A stretch of 31,415 nucleotides of DNA. Origin: Microcaldota archaeon (lineage in GTDB: Archaea; Iainarchaeota; Iainarchaeia; JAADDC01). The notes under the pieces are model-generated. The model was not told the origin of the DNA and searched no databases. It worked only from the letters and a program-made list of their open reading frames with translations. Where the stretch lies: NCBI GenBank assembly GCA_027043825.1, contig JALUER010000068.1, positions 1 through 31,415 of the forward strand, given 5' to 3'. Position 1 is the first letter of the stretch. The number at the start of each line of letters is the position of its first letter. Below, piece after piece: positions 21,086-27,885 of this stretch. Made by a program: the position numbers and the translations under genes.

Positions 21086-21667
21086 ATGGATAACAAGGTG
21101 GGGGAGTACCTGGTGAGGCTTGCCAGGAGGAGCGTGGAGCACTTCTTCGAGACGGGGAAGGTTCTCGAGGAGGACCCTCCCTACGACGAGGTGAAGGAGA
21201 GGATGGGGGCGTTTACTACCATAAAGAAGACAAGTGGAGAACTCCGGGGCTGTATAGGCTATCCCTTACCACTGAAACCCCTCTATCGGGCTGTGATAGA
21301 GACGGCCCTCCTGGCGGCCTTCGACGACCCCAGGTTTCCTCCCCTGAGAGAAGAGGAGCTCGATGGTGTTCTGTTCGAGGTCAGCGTCCTGACGGTGCCT
21401 GAGGAGGTCCCCAGGGAAGAGCTCCCCCACGGTATAGTCATCGGCCGGGACGGCCTCATCGTGGAGGGATACGGGAGGAACGGACTACTCCTTCCCCAGG
21501 TAGCCGTCGAGGAGGGCTGGGATCCGGAGACGTTCCTGGACCATACCTGTCTCAAGGCAGGGCTTCCCCCTGGATGCTGGAAAGAAGAAGGAGTAAAGGT
21601 AAAGAGGTTTTCCTCAATCGTCTTCTCCGAGACGGTCCCAAGGGGACCCGTAGTCCGCCTACTGTGA
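21086..21667 (+). CDS. AMMECR1 domain protein
   Basis: The 193-residue protein has the AMMECR1 signature LRGCIGYPLPLKPL and the conserved downstream pattern (DPRFPPL, ELDGVLFEVSVLT, GRNGLLLPQVAVEEGW, CLKAGLP). The family is widespread in archaea and eukaryotes; its biochemical role remains unclear. ATG at 21086 with a TTTATT box at 21058-21063 (23-28 bases upstream) is preferred over a TTG 24 bases upstream. Its 3' end overlaps the convergent gene by 9 bases. No partner gene is visible; AMMECR1 is often next to Memo and a radical SAM gene, but not here. Confidence 0.9.
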   Translation: MDNKVGEYLVRLARRSVEHFFETGKVLEEDPPYDEVKERMGAFTTIKKTSGELRGCIGYPLPLKPLYRAVIETALLAAFDDPRFPPLREEELDGVLFEVSVLTVPEEVPREELPHGIVIGRDGLIVEGYGRNGLLLPQVAVEEGWDPETFLDHTCLKAGLPPGCWKEEGVKVKRFSSIVFSETVPRGPVVRLL

Positions 21668-21928
21668 CGGCTTGGCCTCCTGGGCCGCTTCCTCTGCCTC
21701 TTCTTCGGCCCCTATGGGTATCTCAATGGTTCTTACCCCTCCATCGGGGGTCTTGTAGATGACGGTCAAGGTGCCAATGGCCTCACCCTGGTCCGCCAGC
21801 TCCTGTATCATGTGGAGGGTGCTCTTGTTCATGACGGCCACCATTCCCTTGAAGATGGCGTCCACGGGCTGGAACCCCGCGTTCTTCAGCATCTCGAGCG
21901 TCTTTATTAGTTCCTCCTCTGCCTTCAT
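21659..21928 (-). CDS. Small acidic-tailed protein of unknown function
   Basis: The 89-residue protein is an alpha/beta mixture (MKAEEELIKTLEMLKNAGF, then VMNKSTLHMIQELADQ, then a beta hairpin TLTVIYKTPDGGVRTIEIP) followed by an acidic, Ala/Glu-rich tail (EEEAEEAAQEA). The start is ATG at 21928, with a GGTGG ribosome-binding site and a TTTTAT TATA-like box at 21961-21966; a longer in-frame reading upstream is antisense to the next gene. It diverges from the DHH gene in a 45-base gap. I do not recognise the family. Confidence 0.65.
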   Translation of the reverse strand: MKAEEELIKTLEMLKNAGFQPVDAIFKGMVAVMNKSTLHMIQELADQGEAIGTLTVIYKTPDGGVRTIEIPIGAEEEAEEAAQEAKPSQ

Positions 21929-21973
21929 ATCAACCACCCATTCAATAAAGCCTCCTCTCCATAAAACCCTATC
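21929..21973. promoter_or_regulatory. Divergent promoter of the small acidic gene and the DHH gene
   Basis: CAATAAAG at 21943-21950 lies 24-31 bases before the GTG at 21974. The leftward TTTTAT box is at 21961-21966. The two boxes cross each other's path, as at 15830-15862. Confidence 0.45.
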
Positions 21974-23296
21974 GTGGAGGTACCCGTCTGGCTCAGGAAG
22001 CGGATCAAACCACTCAGGGAAGCCAGGAGTGTGCTCATCGTAACCCACCACGACGCCGACGGGGTGTCATCGGCTGGGTCCCTCTCCCGGGGCCTGTTGT
22101 CCCTCGGGAAGGAAGTGGACATCGTTGTGCTGCGGCAGTTCTATCCGGACCAGGTTGAAAAGGTACCCTACTCCGACCACGACTCCGTGGTCTTCACCGA
22201 TCTGGCAGGCCGCTACCTACAGGAGATCAGCAACTACCTGGACTCCTTCCTTGTTATAGACCACCACGACCAGACGGACCTTAACGATCAACATCTCGTC
22301 CATCCCCTCCTCCTTGGCCTCAACCCCGACGTGGACGCCTCCGCCTCCACCCTCTCGGCCCTCGTCTCCCACCTCCTCTCCCCTGACGAGAAGACCCTGG
22401 CCTACGGGCTCGTGGGTGCTGCCGGGGACAGGCAGTTCGAGGGCGGAAGGTTCAAGGGCCTGAACAGGACCTTCGTCACAGAGGCTCTCAAGTCAGGGGT
22501 TCTCACCGTCTACAGGGACCTCACCCTCCCGGGCCTTTCCTCCAAGCTTCTCCCAGAAGTTTTTCTCTACTCCACGGATCCCGTGCTCCCCGGCCTCACC
22601 GGGAACGCGGAAGGGGTCTATGACCTCCTGGAGAGGGCCGGCATAGTCTCCCTTTACCCCTCCGGCAGGATCCGGTATAGTGAGCTGGGGCTCGAGGAGA
22701 AGCGCCGCCTCTTCACCGCCCTTCACCTCCACCTCCTCCGGCAGGGCTGGTCCCCCTCGGATACCCTCTCCCTGATAGGAGAGGTCTATGAGCTGAACGG
22801 CAACTACGGATACAAGTCCACAGTCCGCTCCTTCGCCGTCCTCTCCAACGCGGTGGGGAAGAACCTCCGGGAGGACCTCATAGTCCCCCTCTATACCGAT
22901 GAGGTTGGGGTACTGGACGAGGCGGAGAGTGTTCTCTCCGAGTACCTCAGGACGCTTTACAGGGCGGTAGTTCATGGTAGGGAGCACTACAAGGACGAGG
23001 GGGTCCTTGTCTGGGCGGATCTCCGGTCTTCCTTCCCACCCTACGTCTCCGGAGCCGTGGCGGAGGCCCTTTCCTCGGAGGGAAGGGTCGGCATGTGTGT
23101 CGTGGAGGACGAGGGCGGCTACGTGAAGGTATCCTTGAGGGGAGGGAGACGGCTCTCCGCTATCGTCTCCGCCGCGGCGGAGAAGGTGGGCGGAGAGGGA
23201 GGGGGACACGACAGAGCCGCAGGGGCGAGGATACCCGAGGAGAAACTTGAAGAGTTCATATCCCTCCTCTTAAAGGAGCTCCAGTCCCTTCTCTGA
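21974..23296 (+). CDS. DHH/DHHA1 family phosphoesterase (RecJ-like)
   Basis: The 440-residue protein has the DHH-family motifs: HHDADG (residues 25-30), TDLAGR (75-80), the DHH triad itself in VIDHHDQ (96-98) and GAAGDRQF, then the DHHA1 domain with GGGHDRAAG (409-417). These residues hold two Mn2+ ions for phosphodiester cleavage. Archaeal members include RecJ-like 5'-3' exonucleases such as GAN, which binds GINS, and nanoRNases; the sequence does not tell which. The start is GTG at 21974. Its 3' end overlaps dtdA by 27 bases in convergent orientation. Confidence 0.88.
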   Translation: MEVPVWLRKRIKPLREARSVLIVTHHDADGVSSAGSLSRGLLSLGKEVDIVVLRQFYPDQVEKVPYSDHDSVVFTDLAGRYLQEISNYLDSFLVIDHHDQTDLNDQHLVHPLLLGLNPDVDASASTLSALVSHLLSPDEKTLAYGLVGAAGDRQFEGGRFKGLNRTFVTEALKSGVLTVYRDLTLPGLSSKLLPEVFLYSTDPVLPGLTGNAEGVYDLLERAGIVSLYPSGRIRYSELGLEEKRRLFTALHLHLLRQGWSPSDTLSLIGEVYELNGNYGYKSTVRSFAVLSNAVGKNLREDLIVPLYTDEVGVLDEAESVLSEYLRTLYRAVVHGREHYKDEGVLVWADLRSSFPPYVSGAVAEALSSEGRVGMCVVEDEGGYVKVSLRGGRRLSAIVSAAAEKVGGEGGGHDRAAGARIPEEKLEEFISLLLKELQSLL

Positions 23297-24058
23297 CGCG
23301 AAGACCTTTACCTTTCTCTTCACTTCCCCTGGAAGGGAGGCGATCTTTATATAGGAGGGCTCTGGGACGGTCTTCTCCATCATTTGGGTGAGCATCGCCT
23401 CGTCCAGGAACCCAGCGGCGTACTTGGGTGCCATATGACCGAACGCCACGTTCTTCTCCAGGGCAAGCCTCGTGAAGTCCGGGGCGTAGTGGCCAGCACC
23501 CACCCCTATGGCTACCTTATCCGCTTTCTCTGGCTCCAAGGCCTCCACTATTGCCTCGGCCACGGCTTCCAGGGCCTTTTCATCCGTCCACTCCTCCTCG
23601 GTGCTCCCGCTCTCCACGAACATGAGGGGAGTGTTCAGGGTGGGGCCGTGGTGGGTTACCTCGTAGGTCACGTCGTAGGGGAGGTTCCTCTCGTCCCGGA
23701 TTTCCTTGAGGGCTTTCAGGGCCTTTAACATGTGGAGGGCCGGGGCCTTGGAGAGGGTCCTGGCATATCCCCCGTAGAGGGCGTCCCCGAAGTTACCGGT
23801 GGTGTGAACAGAGAGGGTCTTCACGTGCTTCTGGGCCGAGTGCTTGGAAGCGAAGATGTAGAGGTCAGAGGGGTACTCCTCTTCCAACCACTGGGCGTGG
23901 ATGTGGAGGGTGTCGATGACAATGAGGTCGGCGTTCTTGTATCTATAAACGGAGAAGTCCCCGAAGGTCTTCCCGGTCTCTCTGAAGTAGTTCTCCATGA
24001 GGATCTTTCCGATCCCGACGCTGGCCACGTCCTTGGTGGAGATCACCACGGTGGGCAT
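23270..24058 (-). CDS. dtdA: D-aminoacyl-tRNA deacylase (archaeal type, DTD2)
   Basis: This 262-residue enzyme removes D-amino acids wrongly attached to tRNA. The archaeal/plant (GEK1-type) signatures are clear: FASKHSAQK...SVHTTGNFG, YEVTHHGPTLNTP, VGAGHYAPDF and FGHMAPKYA. The His residues in these motifs are the conserved catalytic or zinc-binding ones. It starts at ATG 24058 with an ATAAAAT-type box at 24082-24088. The 5' side faces a candidate sRNA gene on the other strand. The length is typical of the family. Confidence 0.94.
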   Translation of the reverse strand: MPTVVISTKDVASVGIGKILMENYFRETGKTFGDFSVYRYKNADLIVIDTLHIHAQWLEEEYPSDLYIFASKHSAQKHVKTLSVHTTGNFGDALYGGYARTLSKAPALHMLKALKALKEIRDERNLPYDVTYEVTHHGPTLNTPLMFVESGSTEEEWTDEKALEAVAEAIVEALEPEKADKVAIGVGAGHYAPDFTRLALEKNVAFGHMAPKYAAGFLDEAMLTQMMEKTVPEPSYIKIASLPGEVKRKVKVFASEKGLELL

Positions 24059-24089
24059 CCTTTTTAGAGGAAGTCGAAGGGATTTTATT

Positions 24090-24146
24090 GGGGGATGATG
24101 ATGCCTTGCCCCAACTGAGGGGTGAGGAAGGTAACGTGTGCTGACC
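24090..24146 (+). ncRNA. Candidate box C/D guide sRNA (two guides)
   Basis: The dtdA-lhr gap contains all four boxes in order on the plus strand: C box ATGATGA (24095-24101), D' box CTGA (24115-24118), C' box GTGAGGA (24122-24128, one mismatch to RTGATGA), D box CTGA (24141-24144). The spacers are 13 bases (C to D'), 3 bases (D' to C') and 12 bases (C' to D), the geometry of archaeal sRNAs bound by L7Ae, Nop5 and fibrillarin. The guides are 24102-24114 and 24129-24140. By the D+5 rule they would direct 2'-O-methylation at the G pairing with C24110 and the C pairing with G24136. A TTTTTAGA box at 24061-24068 could be the promoter. The rRNA or tRNA targets could not be identified here. Confidence 0.65.
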
Positions 24147-26848
24147 TAAGCTCTCCAGAACATCCTTGTCCTGAAGTACTCCCGCTCCGCTTCCAGGAGC
24201 GCCTTCCAGAACTCCTCCTCGCTGTAGGGAACCCTCAGTATCCTTGCCGCCGTTAGGGAGCCGATTCCCTCCACCGCCTGGGCTATTACCGCCTTCTTCC
24301 CAAAGCTCTTCACCAGCTCGGCGGATCGGAGGAGGGACCTGTAGCGGGCGTCCTCCTTCCTACCCCGCCTTTTCTTCTTCACCAGCTCCACGTCGAACTC
24401 CGGGTCAAAGGACACCGCCACGAGCGGGGACCCACAGGCGGGGCAAGTAATCTCCTCGGGCAGGTCCTTCACCCTCGAGGTGAAGTGGAAACCACAGTAG
24501 AGGCATACCAGGTGTACCCGTTTCTCCAGGATCCGCTCCTTGAACTTCCTTAAAATAATCCTCTCTGGGTCCTCCGGGGTGAGGATGTCCGGCATCTGTA
24601 GGACTGTGGACAGCTCGTTCCTCCCGAGGGGTGTCAGACCCGTGATCTTTACTCCCCTTACCGTGTCAAAGAAGTCCTTGGCCGCTCCCACGTCCAGCTT
24701 CTCCACGAGGATCTCCTTCAGGGTCTCCCGGAAGACGGGCGAATCGCTCATGGCCTCCACGAGCTTCCTAACGTTTATTTTCTCCAACCTCGCGCTCCTT
24801 GATATGAGACCGAACCGCCGGGCCACGTGGATAAAGCGTATCCGGAAGAGGGAGGTCCTCGGGAGGATCCGTTCCAGTAGGACCTCCACCATGTGGGGAG
24901 GGGTGGTGGTTATTACCTCCTTCACCACCTCCGGGTTGGCCTCCGAGGGGAACTCCACCACCACTGTGTAGGGGGAGGTAACCACCCGGACGGGGATGCC
25001 GTACCTCCTGGCGATCTCTGAGGCGATGAGCCTGCCCACGGTCTGGTTCCCCCTGCTCCCCAGGAAGGTGTGGACAATGACGTACCTGCCGCTCTTCTCC
25101 AGGACTACCTCCTTCCCTTCCCTGTAGTCCCCGAAGTAGTCGGCCACTTCCCCGTAGTCCCCCCTCTCCATGAGCTCCCTCACCCTCTCCGCCACGAACC
25201 TCTCCACCGGTATCTGCTCCCCTATCCAGGCCGGGATGGCCCCCGCCGAGAGGGGGAACTCCTCCACGAGTATGTCCCTTCCCTCCACGGCCAGAACCCT
25301 CCAGACCCTCCCCCTCACCACGAAGGTGGTGCCCACCTCTATGTACTCCGCCACGAAGTCCTCGTCCAGCGTGGCGACGTTCTTCTTTGTGGCCACGTCC
25401 ACCACGAAGTACTTCTCTTGGTCCGGTATCATGGAGAGGTTCGTGTAGTAGTACTTCCAGGTCCACCTGGTCTTTCGGATCCTTTTCCCGTCCCTCCTGA
25501 GGAACCTCTCGCTTTCAAGCTGTTCAACCACGTCCAGGAAGTCCTCAAAGGAAAGGTTGAAGTAGGGGAAGGCCCTCTTGAAGGTCTCGTAGGCCTCCTC
25601 TACCTCCACCTCTCCCCAGTCCATCAGAATACCGGCGACCTGGTGTGCCAGAACGTCCAGGGGGCTCTCCTCATACCTTATCTCCTCGTACTTCCTCTTC
25701 TCGGCAAAGGAAGCGATGGAGACAGCCTCCAGGTAATCAACGGGGTTTGTGGCTATGATGTAGCCAACGGAAGGCCTGTCCAGCCGGTGGCCGCTCCTTC
25801 CCACCCTCTGGATGAGCCGTATTACCTGCCTGGGAGAGCCGTACTGGATCACCGCGTCCACCTCCCCCACGTCTATGCCCAGTTCGAGGGAGGAGGTGGC
25901 TATGACGTGCTTGATCTTCCCCTCCTTGAAGAGCTTCTCGGTGACGATCCTCGTCTCCCTGGAAAGGGAGGAGTGGTGGACCTCCGTCTCCTCGTGGAGC
26001 TTCTTGAGATAGAAGGAGAGCTGCTCCGCCATGCTCCTCGTATTGGTGAAGGTTATGACCTGTCGATGCTTCTTGAGGATGGAGAGGATGACCTTCAGAC
26101 GGGCGTAGACGTTGGGCTCGAAGCCCAGCTCTTTCGCCTCCCTCTTGGTCTCCTCGTCGGGTCTTGGGTAGAGAACGTGGAAGATGTACTTCTTCTCGGC
26201 GGAGACGTCGATAATCCTCACGTTCCTTTCCTTTCCGCCCAGGAAGAGTGCCGCCGTGGCGGTGGAACCCACGGTTGCAGAAAGGCCAATTCTCTGGAAC
26301 TCCCCTGCCCGGAGAGCGAGCCTTTCGAGAGCCAGGGCCAGCTGGTACCCCCTCTTCTCCCCCACGAGCTCGTGTACCTCGTCGACGATGACTGCCTTGA
26401 CGTTTTTTAGGTGTTCTCCCATCTTTTCGGCGGGGAGGATGGCCTGGAGGGTCTCGGGAGTGGTTATGAGGATGTGGGGAGGGTTCCTTGCCTGCTTCGT
26501 CCTCTCGTGGGAGGAGGTGTCCCCGTGACGGACAGATACCCTCAGGCCCAGGAGCTCCCCCCACTTCTCGATCCTAGCCAAGAGGTCCCGGTTGAGGGCC
26601 CGGAGGGGAGTTATGTATAATAGAGCTACTGGCTCTGGGCGCTCCCTGCACATCCTTGCCATTATTGGGATCAGTGCAGCCTCCGTTTTCCCAGAACCCG
26701 TAGGTGCAATTATGAGTGTGTTTTTTCCAGAAAATATGGGGTTAAATGAAAGCCTCTGGACTAGGGTTGGTGCCTTGAAGCCCCTTTCTTCCCATAGCTT
26801 CCTGATTTGCTCGTCGCAGTCACCACTCGCCCTCGTCGTCCCACTCAT
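24146..26848 (-). CDS. Lhr-type superfamily 2 helicase with zinc ribbon
   Basis: The 900-residue protein is a DNA/RNA helicase: P-loop APTGSGKT (48-55), DEVH box (156-159), LSATVGS motif III, and the Lhr/ASH core TSSLELGIDVG and QRVGRSGHR. A C-terminal zinc ribbon (CLYC at about 782 and CPAC at about 802) and a helix-hairpin-helix-like GIGSLTAARIL close to the end are typical of the archaeal aLhr2 group. Such enzymes unwind branched DNA or DNA-RNA hybrids and are linked to repair. ATG at 26848 is chosen; the in-frame upstream extension is antisense-free but lies inside the acidic gene in another frame. The 5' end overlaps that gene by 29 bases. The 3' end touches the candidate sRNA on the other strand. 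Confidence 0.9.
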   Translation of the reverse strand: MSGTTRASGDCDEQIRKLWEERGFKAPTLVQRLSFNPIFSGKNTLIIAPTGSGKTEAALIPIMARMCRERPEPVALLYITPLRALNRDLLARIEKWGELLGLRVSVRHGDTSSHERTKQARNPPHILITTPETLQAILPAEKMGEHLKNVKAVIVDEVHELVGEKRGYQLALALERLALRAGEFQRIGLSATVGSTATAALFLGGKERNVRIIDVSAEKKYIFHVLYPRPDEETKREAKELGFEPNVYARLKVILSILKKHRQVITFTNTRSMAEQLSFYLKKLHEETEVHHSSLSRETRIVTEKLFKEGKIKHVIATSSLELGIDVGEVDAVIQYGSPRQVIRLIQRVGRSGHRLDRPSVGYIIATNPVDYLEAVSIASFAEKRKYEEIRYEESPLDVLAHQVAGILMDWGEVEVEEAYETFKRAFPYFNLSFEDFLDVVEQLESERFLRRDGKRIRKTRWTWKYYYTNLSMIPDQEKYFVVDVATKKNVATLDEDFVAEYIEVGTTFVVRGRVWRVLAVEGRDILVEEFPLSAGAIPAWIGEQIPVERFVAERVRELMERGDYGEVADYFGDYREGKEVVLEKSGRYVIVHTFLGSRGNQTVGRLIASEIARRYGIPVRVVTSPYTVVVEFPSEANPEVVKEVITTTPPHMVEVLLERILPRTSLFRIRFIHVARRFGLISRSARLEKINVRKLVEAMSDSPVFRETLKEILVEKLDVGAAKDFFDTVRGVKITGLTPLGRNELSTVLQMPDILTPEDPERIILRKFKERILEKRVHLVCLYCGFHFTSRVKDLPEEITCPACGSPLVAVSFDPEFDVELVKKKRRGRKEDARYRSLLRSAELVKSFGKKAVIAQAVEGIGSLTAARILRVPYSEEEFWKALLEAEREYFRTRMFWRA

Positions 26849-27035
26849 CTTCCTCTTCCCAGTCTTCTTCCCACTCTTCTTCGTCCCAGTCGTCGTCATT
26901 TTCTGGCCACTCGTCCTCTAGCTCCTTCCAGTCGTCTTCGCTAAGCTCGTCTCCGAACTCCTCAACATTCTCCTCAGCAGGGGCGATTTCGCCGTCTTTG
27001 GGCGATTCCGCCTTCTTCTTTCGGGCGCCAGGCAT
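26820..27035 (-). CDS. Small Trp/Asp/Glu-rich protein coupled to the Lhr helicase
   Basis: The 71-residue protein has a basic start (MPGARKKKAESPK) and a very acidic C-terminal half with seven Trp residues (36, 43, 50, 55, 59, 65, 71) spaced by 4-7 residues, as in DDDWDEEEWEEDW. It has no membrane segment or known domain. It ends 29 bases inside the Lhr helicase gene, so translation is probably coupled. A TTTATAAA box at 27065-27072 lies 30-37 bases upstream of ATG 27035. The acidic Trp pattern could bind a basic partner such as a helicase, histone or ribosomal protein; this is inference. Confidence 0.6.
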   Translation of the reverse strand: MPGARKKKAESPKDGEIAPAEENVEEFGDELSEDDWKELEDEWPENDDDWDEEEWEEDWEEEDEWDDEGEW

Positions 27036-27118
27036 GGCGATCAGGTAGTAACGGCTGAGTAGGGTTTATAAATGTCGTAGTCTGCCCTTTAAATACTTGG
27101 GCCGCTCCAATTTTCCAT

Positions 27119-27883
27119 ATGGATGTGTTTCGCAGGGTTCTCGCGGACGGATTCGACCTGGGGCTCCTTGTCCTGGTTATACTCTTTCTTTACGGGATCG
27201 GCCTGCTCCTTGGTTCCGTGATTGCTGCTGTTCAGTCGTCTTATACCCTTGAGATAATCGCGTCGACCAATCCCATCTTTGCCCTCAAGCCCGCGCTTTC
27301 TGCTGCTGTATCTACGGTATTCTCGAGCCCCCTTTATCTATCTGCAGTGGTTGTGTACTCTCTTTTCATCGTTTACCTTTCAGCTCTCGTGATTTCCTGG
27401 ATATCTAAGAGGAGGACGGACTTTCCAAAAAATCCTTTTGTCCACGCGCTTCGCGTTTACCTTCGGTTTATCGTAGCTGGAATAATTGTTGGGTCGCCCA
27501 TCATCTTTATTTTTGCCCTTGCTGTAGCTATTCCTAGCTCCGCCACGGGGATGCTGATATCGCTTTTACTCTTTATGGTCTTTGCAGTGCTGTATATTGC
27601 CTTTGTGGCCCCAGTACTGCCCGCTATTGTTGTCGATGACCTTGATGTCCGGCGTGCGCTCTCCGACGGTCTAATCGTGGGTAAACGCGCCTGGTGGAAG
27701 ATCATCCTCTATTACATAGGGGTCGCCGTCGTTACATCCCTGATCCTCGCAATCTTTTCCTGGGTCGATGGATACGTGCCCCAGCTCGCTGATCCGCTTC
27801 TTTACGTGTACGAGGCGATTTCCTTCATAATGTCCGCCGCCGTGATAACCGAGGTGTATATAGCGGAGACCCGTGGTGAGTAA
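27119..27883 (+). CDS. Multi-spanning membrane protein
   Basis: The 254-residue protein has about six hydrophobic segments separated by short loops, with a DDLDVRRALSDG segment between the fourth and fifth. It resembles archaeal membrane proteins of the DUF4013 or DUF7847 kind, although I cannot name the family with certainty. It starts with ATG at 27119 in a TTCC context, with a TTTAAA box at 27088-27093. It lies two bases from tmcA (TAA, AG, ATG), so they are one operon. Its codons shift to CGC, GCG and GTT compared with the upstream genes. Confidence 0.7.
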   Translation: MDVFRRVLADGFDLGLLVLVILFLYGIGLLLGSVIAAVQSSYTLEIIASTNPIFALKPALSAAVSTVFSSPLYLSAVVVYSLFIVYLSALVISWISKRRTDFPKNPFVHALRVYLRFIVAGIIVGSPIIFIFALAVAIPSSATGMLISLLLFMVFAVLYIAFVAPVLPAIVVDDLDVRRALSDGLIVGKRAWWKIILYYIGVAVVTSLILAIFSWVDGYVPQLADPLLYVYEAISFIMSAAVITEVYIAETRGE

Positions 27884-27885
27884 GT

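Noticed and set aside
25070..26410. Open frame of 446 codons on the plus strand
   Set aside because: It is antisense to the Lhr helicase; the sequence has no recognisable domain and shows shadow-frame composition.
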